Source: Planctomycetota bacterium | GTDB taxonomy: Bacteria > Planctomycetota > UBA1135 > GCA-002686595 | Reading direction: 5' to 3' | Length of the DNA: 64,000 nucleotides | Assembly: GCA_016795325.1 (NCBI GenBank) | Contig: JAEUHY010000035.1 | Span: 186,001-250,000, forward strand | Shown: piece by piece, positions 26,471-35,105 of the stretch | Position numbering within the stretch: position 1 is the stretch's first letter | How the letters are laid out: each line of letters begins with the position of its first letter | Made by a program: the position numbers and the translations under genes | The notes under the pieces: generated by a model | Seen by the model: the letters and a program-made list of their open reading frames with translations, nothing else | What the model was told of the DNA's origin: nothing | Database searches by the model: none

Positions 26471-29065
26471 GTGCTCCCGCGTGCGGACTTGGGTTCGTTC
26501 GCCTTCGTTCGTACGCTCGCGCGCGTGCTTCGCTCGCTTCTCCTTGCGCTCCTGGCGGCGCCTTCGCTCGGCGCTCCTGCGCTCCAAGCCGTCGAAGCGG
26601 GCGCGCTCGCGCGGCGCCGCGCAGAGCTCGAGAGCGCGAGCGCCGAGTGGTTCACGCTGGGTTTCGAGCAGGTGCAGTGCGAGCTCGAGCACGACGTCGG
26701 GCGCGCGCTCGAAACCGCGCGCTCCCTGGTCGAGGCGAGCCAGCGTTCCGGCGACGTCGCGACGCAACGCACCGCCTGCGCGCTGGCGCTGTTCGCGCTC
26801 GGAATGCGCGACGGTCCGGCGGCCGCGTTCGAACAACGCGAGTGGGTTGCGGCGGTCGAGGCAGGCTTGGCGCCGGACGCAGCGCAGGAACTGCGCACGA
26901 ACTACTTCAACGCGCGCTCGCGGCTGGCGTGTCTGGCCGACGACGCCGCGGCCGAACTCGAGCACGCGGCCGCCGGGATCGAGGTCGTCGCGCGCGGCGG
27001 ACCGCAGCGGCTGCGGTTGCGCAACGTGATCTGCATGCACCATGTGATCGACGACCTGGGCAGCGCCGTCGACGACGATCTGCGCGGCGAGTTGCGCGAT
27101 TTGGCGCAAGCGCCTGAGCTCGCGCCGTGGCGCGCGTGGCTCGCCATGCACGAGTACCTCCACGAACGCTCGGACCACACGCGCGAAGAGAAGCTCGCGC
27201 GGATCGAGCGCGCTGACGCGCTCGCTCTGGAGCTCGGCGACCGGCGCACCCACCTGCGCGTCGTGCTCGAACGCGCCCGCGTCCAACACGAAGGCGGGGA
27301 TCCGCTCGGCGCCTTGGAGTGGGTGGCGCGCGCGCGCGAAGAAGCGCGTTTGGCGGGCTTCATCGACATGCTCGGCGCGTGTTTGCAGCTCGAACTCGAG
27401 CTCGCGCTCGAGGCTGGTGCGCACCCGCGCGTCGACGCGGCGCTGACCCTCGCCGGAGAGCTCGTCGAGGGGCGCGGCATGCCGGTGCTCGACGGTTCGC
27501 TGCTCGACTACCGCTTCCAGCTGGCCGTCGCGCGTCGCGACGCCGCTGCGGTGCTGGAGCTGACCGACGACATGGAAGCGCACCGCGCGGCGCTGGGCGA
27601 GCGCTACGCCGCGTACGGTGAGCTGCAGGAGCGCTTTCTCAGCGCGCAACGCGAGCGGCTCGAAGCGCAGAGCGCCGAACGTGAAGCGCTCGAACGCGCG
27701 CAACGTTCGCGCGACGACGTCGTGCGCGGCGTGGGGCTGGGCATCGCCGGCGCACTGCTGCTCGCCGTCGCGATCGCGCTGCGCAGCCGCTCCAAGCTGC
27801 TGGCCGTCAATCGGCGGCTCGAGCTCGAGATCGAACGCGCCGAGCGCGAGTCGCGCGCGCGGGCCGAGCTCGAGGAGCGCATGCGTCAGCTCGAGCGCAG
27901 CGACAGTCTGGGCCTCCTGGCCAGCGGCATCGCGCACGACTTCAACAATCTTATGGTCGGCGTGCTGGGCAACGCGGATTTGCTGCGCGGCGGCGAGAGC
28001 GATCCGACGCGCCAGCGTTGGATCGACGCGATCGCCGCCGCCGGCGAGCGAGCCGCGCGGCTGTGTGCGCAGCTGCAGAGCTACGCCGACGGCGAGCCGA
28101 CGGAACTCGTCGCGCTCGAACCGGCCGCGCTCGCTGCTTCCTTCCTGCCGGTGCTCGAGGCCGCGGTCGGAACCGCCGTGGCGCTCGAGCTGCGCGCACC
28201 GGCCACGGCGCAGATCCAAGGTTCGCGCGCAGAGCTCGAGCAGGCGCTCCTGAACCTGGTCGTCAACGCGCGCGACGCCGGCGCGCGCCGGATCGAGCTG
28301 GTGGTCGAGGATCTGCGGCTGAGCGACGAACGGCTGGAGCGCATCGCGGAGCTCCTGGGCGTTCCGGGCGCGCGCGTGCGCGGCGCACCGAGCGTCGGCG
28401 ACTGGGTGCGCATCGAGGTGCGCGACGACGGCGAGGGCATGAACGCCGAGCTGCTCGAGCGCATCTTCGACCCGTTCTTCACCACGCGCTTTCCCGGCCG
28501 CGGCCTGGGGCTCGCGGTGGTGTTCGGCGTCGTGCGCCGCCACGGCGCGCTGGTCGCCGTCGCGAGCCAGCCCGGCGTCGGCTCGCGTTTTGTGCTCGCC
28601 TTCCGCGCCCAGGCGACGAAGCTGGTCGAACTCGAGCTGCAACCGCAGCCCGCGCCGCGCGCCGTGAGCGTGGGCGCGCTCAACGTGTTGGTCGTGGACG
28701 ACGAGCCGCAGGTGCGCGAGGTGCTCGCACGCACGCTCGCAGCCAACGGCCACCGCGTGGCCACTGCGCAGGACCTCGAGGGCGCCTTGGAGCGCGCGGC
28801 GCAACTCGACGCACTCGGCGGCCCGCTGGTGGCGCTCGCCGACTTGACCTTGCCGGGTGACGACGGACGCGAGGTCGTGCGCCGCCTGCGCGCCGCTCAC
28901 CCGCGCATGGCGATCGTGCTCATGAGCGGGCACGCCGCGTCACACCTCGAGCAGGTTGCGCGCGAGCTGCGGGTCGAGGCCTGGTTGTCGAAACCGCCCG
29001 GCGCGAGTGCGCTCGAACGTACACTGCACACGGCGGTTGTGGCGCGGCTGGGGGCCGCGGTCTGA
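26471..29065 (+). CDS. Hybrid sensor histidine kinase with C-terminal receiver
   Basis: 864 residues from the GTG at 26471; a GTG at 26525 (VLRSLLLALLAAPSLGAP) would also start a signal peptide. The extracytoplasmic helical sensor (about 40-415) resembles TPR-type arrays. Membrane helix about 420-440 (GLGIAGALLLAVAIAL), a coiled coil, then the His in ASGIAHDFNNLM near 486. The ATPase has LNLVVNARDAG, VRDDGEGMN, FFTTRFPGRGLGLAVV. The receiver (about 738-860) has VVDDEP and the phospho-Asp in ALADLTLPG. This is the 'HDFNN' class that often signals through its own receiver and phosphorelay. No partner regulator is adjacent. Divergent from the glycosyltransferase. Confidence 0.85.
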   Translation: MLPRADLGSFAFVRTLARVLRSLLLALLAAPSLGAPALQAVEAGALARRRAELESASAEWFTLGFEQVQCELEHDVGRALETARSLVEASQRSGDVATQRTACALALFALGMRDGPAAAFEQREWVAAVEAGLAPDAAQELRTNYFNARSRLACLADDAAAELEHAAAGIEVVARGGPQRLRLRNVICMHHVIDDLGSAVDDDLRGELRDLAQAPELAPWRAWLAMHEYLHERSDHTREEKLARIERADALALELGDRRTHLRVVLERARVQHEGGDPLGALEWVARAREEARLAGFIDMLGACLQLELELALEAGAHPRVDAALTLAGELVEGRGMPVLDGSLLDYRFQLAVARRDAAAVLELTDDMEAHRAALGERYAAYGELQERFLSAQRERLEAQSAEREALERAQRSRDDVVRGVGLGIAGALLLAVAIALRSRSKLLAVNRRLELEIERAERESRARAELEERMRQLERSDSLGLLASGIAHDFNNLMVGVLGNADLLRGGESDPTRQRWIDAIAAAGERAARLCAQLQSYADGEPTELVALEPAALAASFLPVLEAAVGTAVALELRAPATAQIQGSRAELEQALLNLVVNARDAGARRIELVVEDLRLSDERLERIAELLGVPGARVRGAPSVGDWVRIEVRDDGEGMNAELLERIFDPFFTTRFPGRGLGLAVVFGVVRRHGALVAVASQPGVGSRFVLAFRAQATKLVELELQPQPAPRAVSVGALNVLVVDDEPQVREVLARTLAANGHRVATAQDLEGALERAAQLDALGGPLVALADLTLPGDDGREVVRRLRAAHPRMAIVLMSGHAASHLEQVARELRVEAWLSKPPGASALERTLHTAVVARLGAAV

Positions 29066-29135
29066 CGCGCGGCACGCGCGACCAGCAGTCGCGCGCAGTC
29101 CATCCGCGTCCACCGGCGCGGCGAAAGGTCTCTCG

Positions 29136-29726
29136 ATGTTTCAGTTCACCAAGCGCCGCTCCGTCGCCGTGTTCGGCGCCCTCGCACTGGCCACCGCACT
29201 GGCCGCCTTCGCCGGCGCCGGCTGCGCCGCGCGTTATCCCGCGCGTTCGCCGCTGGGCGAGAGCTTTCCGCGCGTCGAAGCGCAGTCGCTGGCCGGCGAA
29301 CCCGTGCAGTTGCCGCCGCCGCAGGCGTGCGTGCTCCTGATCGGCTACGTACAGAAGGCGCAGTTCGATCTCGACCGCTGGCTGCTCGGTCTGCTGCAAG
29401 CGGACCTGGGACTGCGCATCTACGAGGTGCCCACGATTCCGGGGCTGCTGGCGTCCGGCGCGTCGGGCTGGATCGACGACGGGATGCGCTCGGGGATTCC
29501 GCCGGAGGATTGGAAGAGCGTCGTGACGGTCTACGGCTCGAAGGCCGAGCCGATCGCCAAGCTGACGGGCAACGAACCGACGCGGAACGGCCGCGTGCTG
29601 CTGCTCGACGCCGAAGGTCGCGTGCAGTGGATGCACGACCGCGGTTACTCCGCGAGCAAGCTGCTCGAGCTGGCGGCGCGTGCGCGCGAGCTGGCGCTCG
29701 TTCCGAGCGCGCCGTCGGATCGCTGA
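29136..29726 (+). CDS. Lipoprotein with possible thioredoxin-like fold
   Basis: 196 residues. The signal sequence ends in a lipobox (FAGAGC, Cys near 30). The remainder has the strand/helix order of a thioredoxin-like protein: SFPRVEAQSLAGEPVQLPP, VLLIGYVQKAQFDLDRWL, YEVPTIPGLL, RVLLLDAEGRVQWMHDRGYSASKLLEL. There is no CxxC, so no redox activity is predicted. The layout recalls peroxiredoxin/AtpJ-like or ATP10-like proteins, but the family is not certain. GAAAGG precedes the ATG. Confidence 0.6.
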   Translation: MFQFTKRRSVAVFGALALATALAAFAGAGCAARYPARSPLGESFPRVEAQSLAGEPVQLPPPQACVLLIGYVQKAQFDLDRWLLGLLQADLGLRIYEVPTIPGLLASGASGWIDDGMRSGIPPEDWKSVVTVYGSKAEPIAKLTGNEPTRNGRVLLLDAEGRVQWMHDRGYSASKLLELAARARELALVPSAPSDR

Positions 29727-29755
29727 CGCCCGCGGGCGCCGCGCACAAAACAAGC

Positions 29756-29784
29756 GAGGCCAGCCGCTGTCAGCGACTGGCCTC
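29756..29784 (-). terminator. Intrinsic terminator for the gene ending at 29839
   Basis: Two 14-base arms (GAGGCCAGCCGCTG / CAGCGACTGGCCTC) pair with one G-U, around a single base. On the minus strand the hairpin is followed by GCTTGTTTTG, a U-rich stretch, so it fits the leftward gene best. It may also stop the rightward lipoprotein transcript. Confidence 0.7.
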
Positions 29785-29838
29785 GGCTAGAGACTGCGAC
29801 GGTTCGGCGTCGAAGGCTGTTCGACGCCGAGCGTCAGT

Positions 29839-31257
29839 TCACGGCGCGAGGTTGAATTCCAAACCGTTCGAGAGGTTGGTCGACTTCGGCGCCGCCGGGT
29901 CGCGCATCCAGCCCTGGGCGTAGAAGACGTCGCCCGCGGTGAACGGCGAGCCGACCGCAGTCGGATTCGCGGCGCGGAACGCGTTCCAGTCGTACTGGAG
30001 CTGACCATTGCACTGGGTCAGCGTGCCGCCGGTGTTCTGACCGGGCAGGCGCTGCGTCGGCGACTTCACGCACAGGAAGCTCGTGGAGCCCGCGGCCCAG
30101 GGCAGCGGCGTGAAGCCGCTGTTGTCGGCGCCGTAGAACACCAGGCCCTGACGCTGCGCGTCAGCGAGGGTCACCGTGATGGTGAAGCCCGAGTTGGCCG
30201 AAGCGCTGGCGGTGCCCGAACCGCCGATGAGCGGCGTGCAGCCCTGCGTCGTCGTCGCGCCCGTGCAGTACGGGTTGATGATCACGACCGGGGCGCACTC
30301 GTCGGGCTCGCCGTTGGCGTCCGAGTCGATGCTCGTGCCCGCGGCGATGTCGGTGGCGTCCGAGATGTCGTTGTTGTTGCAGTCGTTGAAGTCGCCGGTC
30401 ATCTCGAACCACAGACCGACGTGCGGCTGGCCGCCGATCGTCGGCGGGGCGAGCGGCGTGATCACGGCGCCGTTGGCCCACGTGACTCCGCCGACGTTGC
30501 CCAGGCCGGTGCCTTCGTTCGTCGGGCCCGGATTCAGGTAGTAGGTGCCGTTGCCTTCCACGCACGTGGCGGTCGAACCGGCGAGGTACGGGCCGGTGAC
30601 GAGGCCCGCGGCCTGCGTCGCCGGAACGCTGAACGCCACGCCGAAGGTGTCGAGGTTGGGCGTGTTGTCGAACGTGCCGTCGGCGTCCGCGACGAGGTTG
30701 AACTGGAACGCGGCGGGCAGCGGGATGTCGACGATGAAGCCCTGAGCCTGGCCGGCGACGGTCGTGCCCGGTCCGGTCACGATCACGTTGAGCACCGGCG
30801 CGCCCTGCGTCGCCGGGTCGGCGCCCGCGTCGTAGTCGGTGAAGACCTGCAGGATGAACTGCGCGCCCGTGCCGCCGATGGCCGTGCCCGGAACGGTGGT
30901 CGCGTAGGCGACGGAGACCTGCGTGACGCGGTAGGTGTTGACCGTGCCCGCGGGCGTCGAGCTCTGGCTCGGCACGCGACCGTCGTCGACCAGGCGCGCG
31001 TTCGCGCCCAGCGGAGCGGTCGTGCCGATCGGGTAGAAGTTCTGAGCCGGGAACGGCTGCAGGCAGGTGTTGCGGTAGATCACATCGGGCGCGGCTTGGA
31101 CGGCGCCGGCGATGGGCGGGATGATCTGGCCGGTCGTGATGTCATAGCGACCGGCGTACGTGGGCGGCCCGACGACGGCCACGGTTTGCGGCGTCGACTG
31201 AGCGAGCGCGCTGCTGGCGAGCAACGCGGCTGCGATGGCGATAGGGAGACGACTCAT
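29839..31257 (-). CDS. Secreted protein with calcium-loop segment and shared C-terminal module
   Basis: 472 residues with a signal peptide (MSRLPIAIAAALLASSALAQ). Residues about 20-285 are a beta-rich domain of no recognised family. About 290-320 holds DFNDCNNNDISDATDIAAG ... DSDANGEPDEC, an Asp/Asn-rich loop pattern seen in planctomycete secreted proteins and likely to bind calcium. Residues about 329-472 are the module shared with the proteins at 3919-5880 and 47488-49344 (YCTGATTTQGCT, GLVFYGADNSGFTPLPW, CVKSPTQR, WMRDPAAPKSTNLSNGLE). Probably exported to the surface or medium. A good terminator lies just downstream. Confidence 0.75.
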   Translation of the reverse strand: MSRLPIAIAAALLASSALAQSTPQTVAVVGPPTYAGRYDITTGQIIPPIAGAVQAAPDVIYRNTCLQPFPAQNFYPIGTTAPLGANARLVDDGRVPSQSSTPAGTVNTYRVTQVSVAYATTVPGTAIGGTGAQFILQVFTDYDAGADPATQGAPVLNVIVTGPGTTVAGQAQGFIVDIPLPAAFQFNLVADADGTFDNTPNLDTFGVAFSVPATQAAGLVTGPYLAGSTATCVEGNGTYYLNPGPTNEGTGLGNVGGVTWANGAVITPLAPPTIGGQPHVGLWFEMTGDFNDCNNNDISDATDIAAGTSIDSDANGEPDECAPVVIINPYCTGATTTQGCTPLIGGSGTASASANSGFTITVTLADAQRQGLVFYGADNSGFTPLPWAAGSTSFLCVKSPTQRLPGQNTGGTLTQCNGQLQYDWNAFRAANPTAVGSPFTAGDVFYAQGWMRDPAAPKSTNLSNGLEFNLAP

Positions 31258-31532
31258 GGTGTAGATGACTCCGTGCGTGAGAGCGCCGCGTCGCGTGCCT
31301 CTACGGATGCACGGCTGCGGCGAGGTGCCGACGGGGTCCAGAGGCTGCGACATTGCAGCACCCCGGGACCCCGACCCCAGCAACTCTATCCGAGCTCCGC
31401 GCCGCGCGCCGCGTGAAGAGCGCAGATGCGACGCAGCGTTACGTGAGCAGTGCCCCCGGCCGTGCGGCGCGTCCCGCACCCGGGACGGGCGCGCGTGGCA
31501 CAGCCTCCGACGTCTCGAACTGGTGGGCCGAG
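31258..31532. other. Intergenic leader of the secreted protein, nothing else seen
   Basis: Upstream region of the leftward gene at 31257, continuing into the ~130-bp repeat at 31533. No credible ORF or RNA gene; it presumably carries the promoter. Confidence 0.5.
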
Positions 31533-31663
31533 CCGAGATTTCGCCGGAGAGCTCAGGCGCCTCGGCGCCCCCGGCAGCGTTGCTCCGGTTCGGCGACCTA
31601 TTCGGATCGCCTGGCATGGGCGCCTTGCGGGGAGCGCCGAACCACCTGCATCTGCGGCGGACT
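31533..31663 (+). repeat. Dispersed ~130-bp repeat, copy A
   Basis: Matches copy B (34101-34233) in the same orientation. Two identical blocks of 27 and 22 bases (31577-31603 and 31620-31641) lie within about 80% identity overall (judged by eye). Internal inverted repeats occur: GGCGACCT/GGATCGCC, TTCGGCG/CGCCGAA, and GCGCC..AGCGC around TTGCGGGG. It lies just beyond the 3' end of the gene at 31710. Confidence 0.8.
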
Positions 31664-31709
31664 CGTGGCTCACCCCAAGAGGAACGCGCCTCGTGCGCGC
31701 CCCCGCTCG

Positions 31710-33986
31710 TCAGGGCGCGATCACGTGCGCACGCTCCGCACTGGCCGCGGCGCGCATCCGACGGACCTGGCCCGCGCTGAGGCGCGCGCGCAGCAGCTCG
31801 CCCGGATACGCGGCGGTCAGATTGCGCCGCACGAGCACGCGCGCGTCCGGACAGGCCGCGTAGAACGCATCGAGCGCGAGCAGATCGCCGGCGCCGTTGG
31901 CGTCGGGATCGAAGGGCGTGTCGCGCAGTCCGTCGCCCGGCACGACGCCGTTGGCGGTGGAAAACGGGAACGCGCAAGCGGCGAAGGCGTCCGGGCCGGT
32001 GCAGGTGCTCGCGAAGGTCGCCGCAACTCCGAAGTAATTCGCAAGCTGCTGCGCGAGCGTGCGCGCGAAGGCGTCCAGGCTGGCGGCGGGCGCGAGGCTC
32101 GGCGGCGCGAGCATCAACAACTCGTCGACGGCGCCGGCGCACGGATGTCCGGGCGGGAAGGCACTGGAGCCGGCGAGGCCGCCGAGCGAGTTGACCAGGT
32201 ACACGTTCACCGCGTCCGTCGCCCAACCCGTCTGCAACGGCGCAGCCTGCGCCGCGTTCTCGAGCGCGCCCAACTGCAGCGGGTCGACGTCGAACCAACT
32301 GCCCGTGCCGAGCGCGCTCCCCGGGTCGGGGAGGTCGAGCAGCGGCGCCGCGAGTTCGAACTGCAAGCCGCTCAGGTTCTCGCGCTGGAACAGCGTGTTG
32401 ACGGCCGCCAGCGCGCGCCGCAGGCGCTGCTCGCTCCACGTCGGCGCGAATGCTCCGTTGGGTCCGCGCACGCGCTTGACCGAGAGCTTCACCCGCTGCA
32501 CGGGACCGTTGGGGCCGCCGCGCGGCGTTGCGCGCAGCACCGCCAGCGGGCCGCCGGCGAGTGCAACCGTGCACACGAGCGCGCCGGCGTCGTTGAAGCG
32601 CGCCTGCACGCTGAGCGCGGCGATCACCGAGCTGCCGAGCGTGTCGCCGATGCCGATCACCTTGCGCAACGCGCCGCCGCTCGCGTACGGCGTTCCGTCG
32701 CCGTCGCGTCGCAGGCGCTGCGAACTGGCGTAGAAGCCGGTGAGCCCACCGACGGTGGTCGCGTACACCGCGCGCGCCGTGAGCTTGTCCGTTCCGTCCG
32801 CCACGCTGCGCACATCGCGCAACGTGAGCGCGGCGCCGGGGTCGACGCCCTCGAGCCGCTCTCCGGCGACGTGCAGCAAGTTGCCCGGCTGAGCCGCGCT
32901 CGACCAGGCCAGCACGCCCGGGCCGAAGCCGCGCTCGGCGCCGAACAGCGCCCACTCTCCGTTGTGCGCGACCTGCGGCGGGAACGGCGAGAGCGCCAGG
33001 CCCGGCGCGTTCGCAGCGAGCAGCGTGAGCGCGCCGCTCGCGGGATCGGCGCGCAGCAGCGCGCCCGCGTTGTCGCGGAACACAACGCGTCCGTCGCTGG
33101 CGAGCGCCGGGGCCTGCATCGAGGCGCTGCCGGACGGCGAGCTGTAGGCGACGGCGAACGGCGGCGCGTAGCCGACCATCAAGCGTTGCGTCGAGCCGAC
33201 CTGCGCCCAGAACGCGATGCGGCCGTCGCTGGCCACGTCGAACACGGACGAAAGCGCGTCGAACTCGCCCGGCGCGCTGGCGAGCACACGCCCCGCGCCT
33301 CCCGCGACGGGCCAGCTCTCGAGCGTGAAGTTCGTCCCCGCGCGCCGGCGCGTCAGCGCAACGCTCGGCAGCCCGGCCTGCACCGCCAAGCCCTCGAACA
33401 CCGCGCTCGTCGGCGGAGTCACGCGCTCGAGCTGGCCCGCGGTGCTGGCGCGGAACAACCCGCTGCCCTGACCGTCCGCGCCGCGCAGCACGACCGTGCC
33501 GCCGTCGTCGAGGCCGACCTCGTTGATGAACGCGATCGCCGCACCGGTCTGCACCATGACGCGCACGTCGAACTCCGGGTTCACGCCGGCGCTGCTCAGC
33601 GGGCCGAGTTGTCCGTCGGCGATCCACTGCCCGATCAGGCTCTGCTCTGCGGCGCTCAGGCACAGCGGCAGGCCGACGTCGAGCGCCGGGTTGCCGGTGC
33701 ATCCGCCGTTGGGCGGCATCGAGCCGTTGAGGATGCGCTGGTACGCCGCAAAACCCTTGGTCTGGCCCGGCGCCCAGTAGCTCGCCTGCTGCGAGTCGAA
33801 GTACGCGGCGCTGATGTTCGGGTTGCCGATGTCGAAGCCGCCGAATCCCACGACCGCGTGGCATTGGCCACAGCGGTTCACGAAGATCGGGTGGACTTCG
33901 CTGAAGGTGGTTTGTGCGGTTGCGAGCGCCGAGAGAGCGATGGTCAGAGCGGAGCGGAACGCCAGCGCGAGCAGGGTGGAGCGCAT
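31710..33986 (-). CDS. Secreted cytochrome-c-motif protein with propeller-like middle and inactivated metallopeptidase-like domain
   Basis: 758 residues with a signal peptide (about 1-24). The region about 25-125 is a planctomycete-type cytochrome segment: heme motif NRCGQCHAV near 37-45 and a distal Met in GSMPPNGGC. About 130-470 looks like a beta-propeller (repeats such as 'DVASDGRIAFWAQ', 'LASDGRVVFRDNAG'). About 490-740 resembles M43/pappalysin-like peptidases: helix-strand order, then GDGLRDTPFDPDANG. The expected HExxH is replaced by QQLAN in FARTLAQQLANYFGV, so all three zinc/catalytic residues are lost. It should bind heme at the cell surface; the last domain probably only binds. Flanked by two direct repeats. 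Confidence 0.65.
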   Translation of the reverse strand: MRSTLLALAFRSALTIALSALATAQTTFSEVHPIFVNRCGQCHAVVGFGGFDIGNPNISAAYFDSQQASYWAPGQTKGFAAYQRILNGSMPPNGGCTGNPALDVGLPLCLSAAEQSLIGQWIADGQLGPLSSAGVNPEFDVRVMVQTGAAIAFINEVGLDDGGTVVLRGADGQGSGLFRASTAGQLERVTPPTSAVFEGLAVQAGLPSVALTRRRAGTNFTLESWPVAGGAGRVLASAPGEFDALSSVFDVASDGRIAFWAQVGSTQRLMVGYAPPFAVAYSSPSGSASMQAPALASDGRVVFRDNAGALLRADPASGALTLLAANAPGLALSPFPPQVAHNGEWALFGAERGFGPGVLAWSSAAQPGNLLHVAGERLEGVDPGAALTLRDVRSVADGTDKLTARAVYATTVGGLTGFYASSQRLRRDGDGTPYASGGALRKVIGIGDTLGSSVIAALSVQARFNDAGALVCTVALAGGPLAVLRATPRGGPNGPVQRVKLSVKRVRGPNGAFAPTWSEQRLRRALAAVNTLFQRENLSGLQFELAAPLLDLPDPGSALGTGSWFDVDPLQLGALENAAQAAPLQTGWATDAVNVYLVNSLGGLAGSSAFPPGHPCAGAVDELLMLAPPSLAPAASLDAFARTLAQQLANYFGVAATFASTCTGPDAFAACAFPFSTANGVVPGDGLRDTPFDPDANGAGDLLALDAFYAACPDARVLVRRNLTAAYPGELLRARLSAGQVRRMRAAASAERAHVIAP

Positions 33987-34100
33987 GAAAACGCCTCGGT
34001 GCGCGAAGAGGGACTGGAGAACTCCTGTCCTTCCTCGCGCACCGAGGTCAAGCGCGCGCCGGGCTTTCGCTCAAGCGCTCTTCATCTAGTGTCCTGGTTT

Positions 34101-34233
34101 CCGAATTTCGTCGAAGATCTCGCTGGCCTCGCCGCCCCTGGCGGCGTTGCTCCGGTTCGGCGACCTATTCAGGTCGCCTGGAATCCTCGCGCCTTGCGGG
34201 GAGCGCCGAATCACCTGACATCTGCGGCGGACT
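34101..34233 (+). repeat. Dispersed ~130-bp repeat, copy B
   Basis: Same orientation as copy A at 31533-31663, about 2.57 kb apart. Identical blocks at 34144-34170 and 34189-34210. It contains a perfect 8-bp stem with a 4-base loop (GGCGACCT-ATTC-AGGTCGCC, 34159-34178) that is damaged in copy A. The copies bracket the cytochrome gene. Confidence 0.8.
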
Positions 34234-34257
34234 TTCGAATCAACCCACTCGCGGCGC

Positions 34258-35013
34258 TCACAGCGGGTCCAGCGCGATGATGCGCATGGACTCCGTGCGC
34301 ATCGAGCGCAGGGCCTTGCCCGACTTGGGGTCGACTTCGTGCAGGGCGTCGTGGTCGGCCGCGACGAAGAAGCGCCCGCGCGCGTCGATCTCGAGCGCCA
34401 GCGCGAGCGTCGGCAGGCCCAGCCGCACGATCTCCAGCGCTGCGCCCGAGGCGCGATCGAAGCGCACCAACGCGTCGTGGTCGAGCTCCGGAGTGCGCAT
34501 GTGCAGGCCCCACAGCTGTCCCTGGGAGTCGAAGGCGAGGCTCGTGATCCACAGGCGACTGTCGAGCTTGGCCAGCTCGCTCGTCGAACGCTGCTCGAGG
34601 TCCAGCCGCATCAGCTTCAAGGGACGGCTGGCGCCTCCGACCGCGAGCGCGTGCTGCGGACCGTCCTGGCACAGCGCGTCGTGGGAACCGTTGAGCAGCG
34701 GCCAGGACTCCAGCGTCTTGCCCGAGTCGAGCGCGAGGCGCAGCACACGCGTCTGGGCGCTGCTCTCCCCGATCTCCACTTGCGTGATCAGCACCCCGCG
34801 CTTGCCGGGCAGGAGCAGCGCATCGCTCGCCATCAGGTGTCCTCCCGTACGGACGCTCGCGCCCAGCTTCGAGCTCTTCCCACTTTCGGCGTCGAGCTCC
34901 ACGAACTCACCGTTGGTCGTGAGCGCGAGCAGCGCCGAACTCTTGGCAAGCGTTCCGGCGGCGAAAAGCGGGGCGGCGAGTGCGAGGACGGCGATGGCGC
35001 GCTTGAGCTGCAT
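34258..35013 (-). CDS. Secreted beta-propeller-like protein
   Basis: 251 residues with a signal peptide ([23 protein letters not shown]). The body is a series of short beta-blade units: LLALTTNGEFVELDAESGK, VLRLALDSGKTLESW, LMRLDLEQRSTSELAK, SLAFDSQGQLWGL, LALEIDARGRFFVAADHDALHEVDPKSGKAL. This suggests a WD/YncE-type periplasmic propeller, probably a binding or scaffold protein; no catalytic residues recognised. Downstream of, and in the same direction as, the aminopeptidase gene, 92 bases away. Confidence 0.65.
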   Translation of the reverse strand: MQLKRAIAVLALAAPLFAAGTLAKSSALLALTTNGEFVELDAESGKSSKLGASVRTGGHLMASDALLLPGKRGVLITQVEIGESSAQTRVLRLALDSGKTLESWPLLNGSHDALCQDGPQHALAVGGASRPLKLMRLDLEQRSTSELAKLDSRLWITSLAFDSQGQLWGLHMRTPELDHDALVRFDRASGAALEIVRLGLPTLALALEIDARGRFFVAADHDALHEVDPKSGKALRSMRTESMRIIALDPL

Positions 35014-35105
35014 GTTCGACTCCGTAAGCGGAAGGTAGGGGGCGCGCCGCGCCAGCAAGTGGCGCGCCACCCACGGCGCTTTCGCCCGCGATTTCCGCCC
35101 GCGCT

